Part shown: in pieces, positions 1-5,196 of the stretch
How the letters are laid out: each line of letters starts with the position of its first letter
Numbering within the stretch: position 1 is the first letter of the stretch
NCBI GenBank assembly: GCA_031267855.1
Contig: JAIRYH010000154.1
Coordinates: 1 to 5,219, forward strand
From: Prevotellaceae bacterium
GTDB taxonomy: Bacteria > Bacteroidota > Bacteroidia > Bacteroidales > UBA932
DNA: 5,219 nt
Direction: 5' to 3'
Notes under the pieces: model-generated
Database searches by the model: none
What the model saw: the letters and a program-made list of their open reading frames with translations, nothing else
What the model was told of the DNA's origin: nothing
Made by a program: the position numbers and the translations under genes

Positions 1-95
1 CTTACACACCATAAGGTAACTTGAGGCTAAATAAGGCAGTCATACGGTTACATGAACTTGGTGTTGGGCACCTTTTTCATATTCCCAAGACGCTG

Positions 96-103
96 CAAAA
101 GTA
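96..103 (-). promoter_or_regulatory. Possible leftward -7 box (TACTTTTG)
   Basis: Read on the minus strand, 103-96 is TACTTTTG followed by CA, which fits the Bacteroidota -7 consensus TAnnTTTG. I see no TTTG -33 box at the usual distance upstream. If active, it would start a transcript near base 90 running off the left edge, about 80 bases before the ATG at 12-10. The call rests on one half of a promoter, so it is tentative. Confidence 0.35.
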
Positions 104-121
104 CATTAAAAATTTGATATT

Positions 122-253
122 ATGAAAAAGTCATTGTTTTGGTTCAAAATTCGATTGTGACTGCTGTATGCCGCGGCGCAGGAACACGCGGCGCTGTACC
201 TGCAACTGCTGTGGAGTGCGGTGGAAAAGATTCTTAAAGCCCTGCCTTTTTAA
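122..253 (+). pseudogene. Small open frame interrupted by one in-frame TGA
   Basis: Starting at ATG 122, the frame encodes 12 residues (MKKSLFWFKIRL), meets TGA at 158-160, then stays open in the same frame for 30 more codons to TAA at 251-253. The second half (LLYAAAQEHAALYLQLLWSA, then VEKILKALPF) looks like an amphipathic helix, and its codons are rich in G/C at third positions (gcc, gcg, ctg, tac, cag), like the neighbouring genes. This suggests a small gene of about 43 codons broken by a nonsense change, but the length is short enough to be chance. There is no ATG in frame after the TGA. The TGA is unlikely to be read as Trp, because thrC in the same window stops normally at TGA. I do not recognise the family. 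Confidence 0.3.
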
Positions 254-268
254 ATTCCCCCCGGCGCG

Positions 269-329
269 CCCGTCCGGCTGATTCCGGCGGCATTTGCCGC
301 ATGAATCTAACCATACAGGCCCGGACGGG
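269..329 (+). repeat. Nested inverted repeat upstream of the OmpA gene
   Basis: CCCGTCCGG at 269-277 is perfectly complementary to CCGGACGGG at 321-329 (9 bp). The 43-base loop holds a second hairpin, GCGGC (287-291) and GCCGC (296-300) around ATTT. The outer stem is followed by AATCTTTAAATTTTT, which is T-rich but not a clean T-run, and then directly by the -7 box of the OmpA gene. It may be a terminator-like structure for the small frame upstream, a structured RNA, or a DNA palindrome near the promoter. The pairing is certain; the role is not known. Confidence 0.5.
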
Positions 330-346
330 AATCTTTAAATTTTTAG

Positions 347-354
347 TATCTTTG
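347..354 (+). promoter_or_regulatory. -7 box of the OmpA-ATPase unit (TATCTTTG)
   Basis: TATCTTTG followed by CG matches the Bacteroidota -7 consensus TAnnTTTG exactly. The expected -33 TTTG is not seen; that position lies in the GC-rich arm of the inverted repeat. Transcription would start near 360, leaving a leader of about 20 bases before ATG 382. This position rules out the ATG at 301 as the start of the OmpA gene, since it would lie upstream of the transcript. Confidence 0.6.
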
Positions 355-381
355 CGCTGTATATTAACATTGTTTCCTTTT

Positions 382-1329
382 ATGAAGCACCTTAAACTTT
401 CTACGATTCTTTTGGTCGCCGCGCTGGGTTTGGGTTCCTGCGTGTCAAGCTCGCAATATAATTCGCTGAATGCCGACTATCGCCTTTTGATGGACGACCG
501 CAACGGAATCAACGAACGGATGAATAATTTAGCCAACGAAAACGCCTCCCTGAAGCGGCGGATGAAAGAACTGGAAGCTATTGCGAAGCAGTTTGACACT
601 ACGGAAGCGGAAAGAGTGTCGCTTCAGAAACAGCTGGTCGAGCTGCAGGGATTGATGGACCGTTCGCGCCGGCAGAATATCAAAGAAACCGGCAGCATGA
701 GCCTTGAAATACAGCGTACGCGCGAAGAACTGCAAAAAAGGGAAGATGACCTGGCGGCGAAACTTCGCGAAATGGAACAAATGCAGCGCGAAATGGAAGA
801 ACGCAACAAACGCTTAATGGAGCTCGAGGCAATCCTCGCACGCAAGGACTCGACGGTAACGGCACTGCGGCGCAAAGTCTCCGACGCCCTGCTCGGCTTT
901 GAAGGAAAAGGACTGAGCGTACACACGAAAAACGGGAAAGTATATGTATCCATGGACGACAAGCTGCTCTTCCGGTCGGGAAGCTACAGCATCGAAACGC
1001 AGGGCGCCAGGGCGATCAACGACTTGGCGCAGCTGCTGGCGCAAAACCCCGAAATCAACGTAGTCATAGAAGGACATACCGACGACGTCGCCTATCGTGG
1101 AACGGGCGATTTGAGGGACAACTGGGATTTGAGCGTCAAACGCGCCACGTCGGTTGTCCGCGAACTGCTCAAAAATTCCCGGATTGACGCACAGCGCATC
1201 ACCGCCGCCGGACGCGGCGAGTTTATTCCGCTGGACAATGCGAAAACCGCCGCTGCACGCCAGAAGAACCGGCGCATCGAAATTATCCTGACGCCGAAAC
1301 TGGATGAACTGTTTGAGATATTGGAATAA
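382..1329 (+). CDS. OmpA-family outer-membrane lipoprotein with coiled coil
   Basis: This 315-residue protein probably anchors the outer membrane to peptidoglycan. Residues 1-19 are a lipoprotein signal peptide ending in the lipobox LGSC, so Cys20 would be lipidated after signal peptidase II cleavage. Residues about 30-170 form a long charged helix with heptad-like runs rich in Glu, Arg, Leu and Met, most likely a periplasmic coiled coil. Residues about 185-303 are an OmpA C-terminal domain: KLLFRSGSYSI, VVIEGHTDD (Asp234 corresponds to the peptidoglycan-binding Asp), LSVKRATSVV (Arg254 the paired Arg), and AARQKNRRIEI at the end. I chose ATG 382 because it gives a perfect signal peptide and lies after the -7 box; the in-frame ATG at 301 adds 27 residues without a signal. 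There is no Shine-Dalgarno sequence, only an AT-rich leader, as is usual in the phylum. No transmembrane barrel is present. Such proteins are often mislabelled MotB; I see no motor function here. Confidence 0.92.
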   Translation: MKHLKLSTILLVAALGLGSCVSSSQYNSLNADYRLLMDDRNGINERMNNLANENASLKRRMKELEAIAKQFDTTEAERVSLQKQLVELQGLMDRSRRQNIKETGSMSLEIQRTREELQKREDDLAAKLREMEQMQREMEERNKRLMELEAILARKDSTVTALRRKVSDALLGFEGKGLSVHTKNGKVYVSMDDKLLFRSGSYSIETQGARAINDLAQLLAQNPEINVVIEGHTDDVAYRGTGDLRDNWDLSVKRATSVVRELLKNSRIDAQRITAAGRGEFIPLDNAKTAAARQKNRRIEIILTPKLDELFEILE

Positions 1330-1341
1330 TCGAATACATCT

Positions 1342-2472
1342 ATGGACTCACCTTTTGTCTTTTCTCGGGAAGTTATCAACGAGTCGTTTGTCGGCCGGAA
1401 AGACGAGTTGTCGTGGCTCGCATCAAACCTGTCGAACAAAGAAAATACGGTGCTGATTGCACCGCCGGGCTACGGTAAAAGATCGCTGGTGCGCAATGCA
1501 TTTATCCAGGCCTCGAAACAGACGGAATTGAAACTGTGTACCTGCAACCTGTTTAACATCCGCGATACGTATGCATTCCATGCCTCGCTGGCATGCGAAC
1601 TCTTCAATGCCGCCTGTGCCACCGGCGACGAGTGGATTGCCCTGGCCGAACAGCTGCTGCCGCTGGCACGGCCGCATATCGAAATCAACGAAAGAAAACA
1701 GAACGCCCCCCTGCAAATTATTTTCGACAGGCAGCGGCTGCCCGAATTTGCAGACGAAATTTTGCAGCTGCCCGAAAAAATAGCCACACTTCAAAACACT
1801 TCCTTTATTGTGTGGATAAACGATTTCCAGGAAATCGAAGACTTTGACAACAGCGCCGCTTTCCAGAAACGCCTGATTGCGCAATGGAAGCCGCAACGGA
1901 ACGTGGGCTACCTGCTATGCGGAAGCAAAACAAATGCCATGCGCAACCTGTTCTCCGAAAAACAGGCATTCTACAAGTTCGGCGAGCAAATACCGCTGGA
2001 ACCGATTGATGAAAAAGCACTGACGGATTATATTATCAAATCGTTTTCCAAAAGCGGCCGCGTCATTTCCAAAGAATTTGCCGAAGTGATTTGCCGCACG
2101 GCACACGGCTATCCTTTTTATGCGCAACAGTTCGCGCACCTCTGCTGGCTCAACACCAAAGGCTTTGTCATCGACAGCATGATCGACAATGCCTCCGAAG
2201 ACCTGCTCAACTACAACGACCGCCCCTTCCGCCTTCTTGCCGACGACCTGAGCGACTCGCAGATCAATTACCTCCACGCCGTCCTCGACGGCATCGACCG
2301 GTTCAGTTCCGCCGAAGTAATTGCACGCTACCGGCTCAACTCCTCGGCCAACATCACGCGGGTGCGCGGGGCACTGGAGAAAAAAGAAATTATTACGTTC
2401 CTCCGCGGCAAACCCCTTTTCATCGACCCGGTGTTTGAATACTGGCTGCGCAGGCGGTATTTTGAAGTATAG
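1342..2472 (+). CDS. P-loop ATPase with winged helix, altered Walker motifs
   Basis: This 376-residue, probably cytoplasmic protein resembles the archaeal-type ATPase group (PF01637-like, STAND/AAA-related) that is expanded in Bacteroidales. The N-terminus SPFVFSREVINESFVGRKDE is the usual entry motif. The P-loop is APPGYGKRS (40-48): Lys46 is kept but Arg replaces the Ser/Thr after it. The Walker B position is FIVWINDFQEI (155-165), where the family normally has a DEFQ-type sequence, so Asn160-Asp161 stand for Asp-Glu. CGSKTNAM (193-200) is near the sensor-1 position, followed by the family-like LFSEKQAFYKF. Residues about 300-376 form a winged-helix region ending in IDPVFEYWLRRR. The start is 12 bases after the OmpA stop, with no visible promoter between, so the two are very likely cotranscribed. 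ATP binding may remain but hydrolysis looks doubtful. The substrate or partner is unknown; no nearby gene suggests a classical toxin or defence partner. Confidence 0.8.
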   Translation: MDSPFVFSREVINESFVGRKDELSWLASNLSNKENTVLIAPPGYGKRSLVRNAFIQASKQTELKLCTCNLFNIRDTYAFHASLACELFNAACATGDEWIALAEQLLPLARPHIEINERKQNAPLQIIFDRQRLPEFADEILQLPEKIATLQNTSFIVWINDFQEIEDFDNSAAFQKRLIAQWKPQRNVGYLLCGSKTNAMRNLFSEKQAFYKFGEQIPLEPIDEKALTDYIIKSFSKSGRVISKEFAEVICRTAHGYPFYAQQFAHLCWLNTKGFVIDSMIDNASEDLLNYNDRPFRLLADDLSDSQINYLHAVLDGIDRFSSAEVIARYRLNSSANITRVRGALEKKEIITFLRGKPLFIDPVFEYWLRRRYFEV

Positions 2473-2476
2473 GGAA

Positions 2477-2504
2477 CGCCCCCCGGGCGAGGGGAACGGT
2501 TTTT
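2477..2504 (+). terminator. Weak candidate terminator after the ATPase gene
   Basis: Four bases after the ATPase stop there is a GC-rich self-complementary stretch. CGCCC (2477-2481) can pair with GGGCG (2485-2489), or CCCC (2481-2484) with GGGG (2491-2494). Five T follow at 2500-2504, but AACGG lies between stem and T-run, so it is not canonical. GGGAACG occurs twice (2472-2478 and 2492-2498). It may act with the downstream hairpin at 2530-2555. Confidence 0.3.
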
Positions 2505-2521
2505 CAGAATTTCCATGCTGC

Positions 2522-2555
2522 AAAATAAAAAAGCCTCTCTTTGTCGGGAGGCTTT
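2522..2555 (-). terminator. Rho-independent terminator of tRNA-Gln
   Basis: The arms 2530-2539 and 2546-2555 form a 10-bp stem with one G-T wobble and a 6-base loop. Read on the minus strand the stem is followed by TTTATTTT, a good U-tract, about 22 bases after the tRNA 3' end. On the plus strand the stem is followed only by GCATT, so it would be a weaker stop for the convergent ATPase transcript, although the A-rich/T-rich flanks suggest it may serve both directions. Confidence 0.85.
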
Positions 2556-2577
2556 GCATTCACTGGCTTTTACCTTG

Positions 2578-2648
2578 TTGACCTAACAGGATTCGAACCT
2601 ATACAAACAGAACCAAAATCTGTTGTGCTACCATTACACCATAGGTCA
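2578..2648 (-). tRNA. tRNA-Gln (anticodon UUG)
   Basis: The minus strand from 2648 to 2578 folds as a complete 71-base tRNA. The acceptor stem is TGACCTA with TAGGTCA (7 bp, U1-A72 as is typical of tRNA-Gln). The D stem is GTGT/GCAC with loop AATGGTA. The anticodon stem is ACAGA/TCTGT with loop TTTTGGT, giving anticodon TTG, which reads CAA and probably CAG. The variable loop has 4 bases, and the T arm is ATAGG-TTCGAAT-CCTGT. The discriminator base is A (complement of 2578). The next bases are CAA, so the CCA end is not encoded and must be added. A promoter lies upstream and a terminator downstream, so it forms a single-gene unit, though read-through from the peptidase gene is possible. Confidence 0.97.
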
Positions 2649-2675
2649 ATGGGGCAAAATCGAATTTTGCGGATG

Positions 2676-2706
2676 CAAAGATACTGTTTTTTTAAGAATC
2701 TGCAAA
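2676..2706 (-). promoter_or_regulatory. Promoter of tRNA-Gln (TTTG-N19-TATCTTTG)
   Basis: On the minus strand TTTG lies at 2706-2703 and TATCTTTG at 2683-2676, with exactly 19 bases between. This is a full match to the Bacteroidota sigma-ABfr promoter pattern (-33 TTTG, -7 TAnnTTTG). The start of transcription would be near 2670, about 20 bases before the mature tRNA. It is the best promoter in the window and a main support for the taxonomic reading. Confidence 0.85.
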
Positions 2707-2745
2707 AGGCGGCCTGTGGCGGTTGCCAGCCGTACACCGCCCGCC
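2704..2745 (-). terminator. Weak candidate terminator after the peptidase gene
   Basis: On the minus strand, GGCGG (2745-2741) can pair with CCGCC (2712-2708), which is followed at once by TTTT. An alternative inner hairpin pairs GGCGGT (2741-2736) with ACCGCC (2723-2718). The T-run has only four bases and overlaps the TTTG -33 box of the tRNA promoter. It could partly separate the peptidase transcript from the tRNA, but the stem is imperfect and the call is weak. Confidence 0.25.
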
Positions 2746-2780
2746 GCGTGCCGGCGCCGGTTCCCGGATGGCTGCGGGCA

Positions 2781-3464
2781 TTATCTTCGCCGTCCGCCGA
2801 GGAAAATCATGATGTAATACAGCAATGTGGCCAACGAGCCGAGCGCGGCAACCACGTAGGTGTAAGCCGCCCACCGCAGCGCGCTTTTTGCTTTCGGCTG
2901 TGTTTCAAAGTCGGTGATGCCGGCGTGTTCGAGCCATGCCACCGCACGTGTGCTGGCATTGATTTCTACCGGCAGCGTAACAAAGCTGAACAGGGTGGTG
3001 AGGGCAAGCAAGCCAATGCCGCACAGCAATAATGCCGGGAACGTCTGCAGGAGCAGGATGCCTGCCAGCAGCACCCACTGCATCCATTGCGAGGCAAAGC
3101 TCACCACCGGAACCAGGCGGGAGCGCACGGCCAGGAAGTGGTAGGCATGGGCGTGCTGCACGGCGTGCCCGCATTCGTGGGCGGCGATTGCCGCGGCGGC
3201 AACGCTGCCGGTCTTAAATACCGGTTCGCTGAGGTTGACGGTTTTGGTTACCGGATTGTAATGGTCGGTCAGTTTGCCGCGTACCGATTCCACTTTCACA
3301 TCCGTGATGCCGTTGTCGCGGAGCATTTTGACAGCCACTTCCTGTCCGGTCATTCCGTTGGGAAGCGGAATCTTTGAAAATTTCTCGAAACGGTGCGTCA
3401 GGCCGGCATGAATGAGCCAGCTGAGCAGCAGGAAAGCAAAAAAAATAACATAAATAAGTGGCAT
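2781..3464 (-). CDS. YugP-type membrane zinc metallopeptidase
   Basis: This 227-residue protein belongs to the neutral zinc peptidase family PF04298 (YugP of Bacillus), integral membrane proteases whose substrates are mostly unknown. Residues 3-20 are an N-terminal membrane segment. GKLTDHYNPVTKTVNLSEPV (63-82) is the conserved family block before the active site. HECGH (96-100) is the HExxH zinc-binding motif with Glu97 as catalytic base, and LPVEINAS (164-171) carries Glu167, the probable third zinc ligand. Hydrophobic segments at about 116-139, 142-163 and 199-222 would be further membrane helices, and the protein ends in a basic GGRRR tail. The length is normal for the family. I chose ATG 3464 because it begins the first membrane segment; an ATG five bases upstream is out of frame. 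It has its own -7 box 73 bases upstream and lies 179 bases after thrC on the same strand. Confidence 0.92.
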   Translation of the reverse strand: MPLIYVIFFAFLLLSWLIHAGLTHRFEKFSKIPLPNGMTGQEVAVKMLRDNGITDVKVESVRGKLTDHYNPVTKTVNLSEPVFKTGSVAAAAIAAHECGHAVQHAHAYHFLAVRSRLVPVVSFASQWMQWVLLAGILLLQTFPALLLCGIGLLALTTLFSFVTLPVEINASTRAVAWLEHAGITDFETQPKAKSALRWAAYTYVVAALGSLATLLYYIMIFLGGRRR

Positions 3465-3536
3465 GGCATGTAAGTATTAAAAGTGTTAATAAGGAGTGAA
3501 AAAGGTAAAAGGATGAAAGGTTAAAAAATGTTTTCG
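3465..3536 (-). repeat. Low-complexity pyrimidine-rich leader of the peptidase gene
   Basis: The predicted 5' leader of the peptidase mRNA is made of short, related pyrimidine words such as TTTCATCC, TTTTACC, TTTTTCACTCC and TTAACAC, with almost no G. The thrC leader has the same style (TTAACTTCA, CTTTTCACC). No Shine-Dalgarno sequence is present. It may help keep the start region unfolded for ribosomes; it does not encode anything I can recognise. Confidence 0.45.
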
Positions 3537-3544
3537 CAAAGGTA
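3537..3544 (-). promoter_or_regulatory. -7 box of the peptidase gene (TACCTTTG)
   Basis: TACCTTTG at 3544-3537 on the minus strand, followed by CG, matches TAnnTTTG. At the -33 position there is only TTTC (3566-3563, spacing 18), a partial match. Transcription would begin near 3530 and give a leader of about 65 bases. This suggests the peptidase is transcribed on its own, even though no clear terminator follows thrC. Confidence 0.6.
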
Positions 3545-3643
3545 CAAACAAAAATCCGGACATGAAACCCTCCGCGGCAGGCTGACCGGCGGTCATCGTT
3601 TTACCCGTCGCCCGCAGGCGCAGGGGAAGGCTTGCCTGTCCCG

Positions 3644-4945
3644 TCACCTTTGCCGGTCCAGCAAAAAAGCCCGGAAATCTTCGTACCGGCTGCTTATGCC
3701 GGCCGTTTGTTTGTGCCCGCGCATAAAGGCTTGCAGTTTTTCGGGAACGCTGACGGCTATGCCGGGAATGGCATCAACCGTTTCCTTGAACTTGGCGGGA
3801 TGCGCCGTCTCCAGAAAGAATCCGCAGGCCTTCCCGTTACGGCTCAGGTAGTCGCGCAGGGCTTCGCAGGCGCAGGCTCCATGCGGGTCAAGCAGATACT
3901 TCGTTTCTTCGAAAACATGCTGCAATGTTCCGGAAATTTGTGCGTCGCTGTAGCTGCAGCCTGAAACATCCGCCGCAATGCGGGCATGGTCGTTGCCGTA
4001 CAGGTCCATGATGCGGGCGAAGTTGCTCGGATTGCCCACATCCATGGCATTGGCGATGGTGGCGATGCCCGGGCGCGGCGTAAATGCCGCTGTGTGCAGA
4101 TACTCCGAAAACACGTTGTTGGCATTGTTGGCGGCAATAAAATGTTTGACGGGCAACCCCGTGCGCTTCGCCAGCAATCCTGCCGCGAGGTTGCCCAGGT
4201 TACCGCTGGGGACGCCAACCGCCACTTCGCTGCCCTGCGGCATTTGCGCCCATCCCCGGAAGTAGTAGAACGTCTGTGGAAGAAAGCGCGCGAGGTTGAT
4301 GGAGTTGGCAGAAGTAAGCCGGCGCTGCGCGTTCAGTTCCCTGTCCGAAAATGCCTGCTTCACGAGGCGCTGGCAATCGTCGAAGGTGCCGTTTACCTCA
4401 AGCGCCTGCACGTTCTGCCCCAGCGTGGCGAACTGCGCCTCCTGGATTTTGCTTACCCGCCCGCGAGGATACAGCACCGTTACGGTAATGCCCTCCATCC
4501 CCAGGAAACCGTTGGCAACGGCGCTGCCCGTATCGCCGGATGTGGCGACCAGCACGTTGGTCGCAAACTTTTCGCAACGGGTAAAATACTGCATCATGCG
4601 TGCCAGGAAGCGCGCCCCCACGTCCTTGAACGCCATCGTCGGGCCGTGGAACAGTTCAAGGCTGTAGCAGTTGCCGGTTACCTGCACCAGGGGAATCTCA
4701 AAGTTCAGCGCGTCACAGACGATGTCGTGCAGCGACGATGCCGGCACATCTTCGCCGAAAAAGGCGACGGCAACGTCCAGGGCTGTCTCCCGGAAGGTCT
4801 TCCGGCGCAGCGCGGCAAAAAAGTCCTTGCCGAACTGCGGAATACGCTCCGGCATATACAGGCCGCCGTCGCCGGCCAGTCCCTTAATGACCGCGTCGCG
4901 CAATGTTGCGGGCGGAACCTGCCTGTTGGTGCTGTAGTATTTCAT
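3644..4945 (-). CDS. thrC: Threonine synthase
   Basis: This 433-residue enzyme is a PLP-dependent fold-type II lyase that converts O-phospho-L-homoserine to L-threonine, the last step of threonine synthesis, in the cytoplasm. The N-terminal block MKYYSTNRQ and LAGDGGLYMPE (23-33) are typical of the family. FHGPTMAFKDVGARF (99-113) carries Lys107, which forms the Schiff base with PLP. ATSGDTGSA (134-142) and PSGNLGNLAAG (246-256) are the cofactor-binding loops, and AHPAKF (381-386) is a conserved C-terminal block. The length is normal for the enterobacterial-type enzyme. I chose ATG 4945 because homology begins there; the frame stays open to an ATG at 5065, but the extra 40 residues include a Ser-Leu-Thr repeat made by DNA repeats. 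The gene ends at TGA at the normal C-terminus. No homoserine kinase or aspartokinase gene is adjacent within the window, and no clear terminator follows. Confidence 0.97.
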   Translation of the reverse strand: MKYYSTNRQVPPATLRDAVIKGLAGDGGLYMPERIPQFGKDFFAALRRKTFRETALDVAVAFFGEDVPASSLHDIVCDALNFEIPLVQVTGNCYSLELFHGPTMAFKDVGARFLARMMQYFTRCEKFATNVLVATSGDTGSAVANGFLGMEGITVTVLYPRGRVSKIQEAQFATLGQNVQALEVNGTFDDCQRLVKQAFSDRELNAQRRLTSANSINLARFLPQTFYYFRGWAQMPQGSEVAVGVPSGNLGNLAAGLLAKRTGLPVKHFIAANNANNVFSEYLHTAAFTPRPGIATIANAMDVGNPSNFARIMDLYGNDHARIAADVSGCSYSDAQISGTLQHVFEETKYLLDPHGACACEALRDYLSRNGKACGFFLETAHPAKFKETVDAIPGIAVSVPEKLQAFMRGHKQTAGISSRYEDFRAFLLDRQR

Positions 4946-4958
4946 GATGGTGAAAAGT

Positions 4959-4989
4959 GAAGTTAGAGAAGTTAATGAAGTTAATGAAG
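4959..4989 (-). repeat. 9-bp tandem repeat in the thrC leader
   Basis: On the plus strand GAAGTTAGA (4959-4967), GAAGTTAAT (4968-4976) and GAAGTTAAT (4977-4985) follow each other, then a partial GAAG. On the minus strand each unit reads as TCA-TTA-ACT or close to it, in the thrC frame, giving Ser-Leu-Thr three times just before the thrC start. It lies inside the predicted thrC 5' leader. Confidence 0.8.
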
Positions 4990-5051
4990 GGCTAACGCCA
5001 TTACGCGCCTGTCGCAACTCATAAATCGAAGTGTTATAGCCGTACCTTTCC

Positions 5052-5074
5052 GCGTCCGGCAACATGCCGGACGC
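5052..5074 (-). promoter_or_regulatory. 9-bp hairpin at the predicted 5' end of thrC mRNA
   Basis: GCGTCCGGC (5052-5060) and GCCGGACGC (5066-5074) are perfectly complementary around the loop AACAT. The stem begins about 6 bases after the -7 box, so it would sit at or within a base or two of the transcript start. No T-run follows on the minus strand (GGAAAGG), so it is not a terminator. It could be a 5'-end stabiliser of the mRNA or a palindromic operator. An ATG in frame with thrC lies in the loop (5065-5063). Confidence 0.6.
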
Positions 5075-5079
5075 CGCCG

Positions 5080-5087
5080 CAAAGATA
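5080..5087 (-). promoter_or_regulatory. -7 box of thrC (TATCTTTG)
   Basis: TATCTTTG at 5087-5080 on the minus strand, followed by CG, matches the -7 consensus and is identical to the boxes of the OmpA and tRNA-Gln genes. I see no TTTG at the -33 position. Transcription would start near 5074, giving a leader of about 128 bases before ATG 4945. Confidence 0.6.
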
Positions 5088-5168
5088 TGAATAAATTTAC
5101 AGATTTACGGATTTGCCTGGCGCAATTCATAACTCATGCGAATCAGTAGTTCAAACACGAGCTACATA

Positions 5169-5196
5169 GCCCTGAAAGGGCGTTGCCGGATGGCAG
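5169..5196. repeat. REP-like pair of small hairpins
   Basis: GCCCT-GAA-AGGGC (5169-5181) is a perfect 5-bp hairpin. Two bases later TGCC-GGAT-GGCA (5184-5195) forms a second small hairpin, extendable by one T-G pair. Two adjacent short GC-rich palindromes in non-coding DNA are typical of repetitive extragenic palindromes, and the core CGCCCTTTCAGGGC resembles intergenic repeats I associate with Bacteroidota. Only one copy is in the window, so repetition cannot be shown here. The rest of 5182-5219 holds nothing I can identify. Confidence 0.4.

Larger units (their letters stand above)
1..381. other. Intergenic region with no convincing gene
   Basis: No frame reads in from the left edge on the + strand for more than eight codons; all three hit stops by base 24. 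The minus strand has only very short frames (a 10-codon frame from 80 and a 13-codon frame further left) and an ATG at 12-10 that stays open to the window edge for four codons, which could be the start of a leftward gene but cannot be judged. A short GGTG-TTGGG-CACC hairpin at 60-72 followed by TTTTT could be a weak terminator for a gene ending just outside the window; the stem is only 4 bp. The rest is described in the separate entries for the promoter boxes, the interrupted small frame and the inverted repeat. Confidence 0.6.
5009..5132. repeat. Imperfect direct repeat, 16 bp, two copies
   Basis: CTGTCGCAACTCATAA (5009-5024) and CTGGCGCAATTCATAA (5117-5132) agree at 14 of 16 bases and have the same orientation, 108 bases apart. 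They flank the hairpin and -7 box of thrC. One copy would be in the transcript and one upstream of the promoter. A role as protein-binding sites is possible but unproven; AT-rich words of this kind recur in intergenic DNA of the phylum. Confidence 0.4.

Noticed and set aside
50..80. Minus-strand 10-residue frame MKKVPNTKFM after the leftward -7 box
   Set aside because: It is too short to support and overlaps a possible hairpin with T-run on the other strand; no downstream frame continues it.
158..160. TGA read as tryptophan (alternative genetic code)
   Set aside because: thrC ends at TGA exactly at the family's usual C-terminus, Trp is encoded by TGG throughout, and no other gene contains an internal TGA.
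168..281. 37-codon frame from ATG 168, rich in Arg and Cys
   Set aside because: It is the +1 shadow of the interrupted small frame and its composition simply reflects GC-rich DNA read out of frame.
301..381. Upstream in-frame ATG extending the OmpA gene by 27 residues
   Set aside because: The -7 box at 347-354 lies inside this extension, and starting at 382 gives a clean lipoprotein signal peptide that the longer form would bury.
1915..2559. 214-codon open frame on - opposite the ATPase gene
   Set aside because: It overlaps the ATPase in antisense, begins inside the terminator and has no recognisable motif.
2541..3032. 163-codon open frame on + across the tRNA
   Set aside because: It reads through the antisense of tRNA-Gln, its promoter and the zinc peptidase gene, so it is a shadow frame.
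3986..4960. 324-codon open frame on + opposite thrC
   Set aside because: It is antisense to a certain threonine synthase and its translation has no domain I recognise; it is explained by the GC-rich codon use of thrC.
4959..4989. CRISPR or phase-variation repeat
   Set aside because: The unit is only 9 bp with three copies and no spacers; it keeps the reading frame when copies are gained or lost, so it is not a frame switch.
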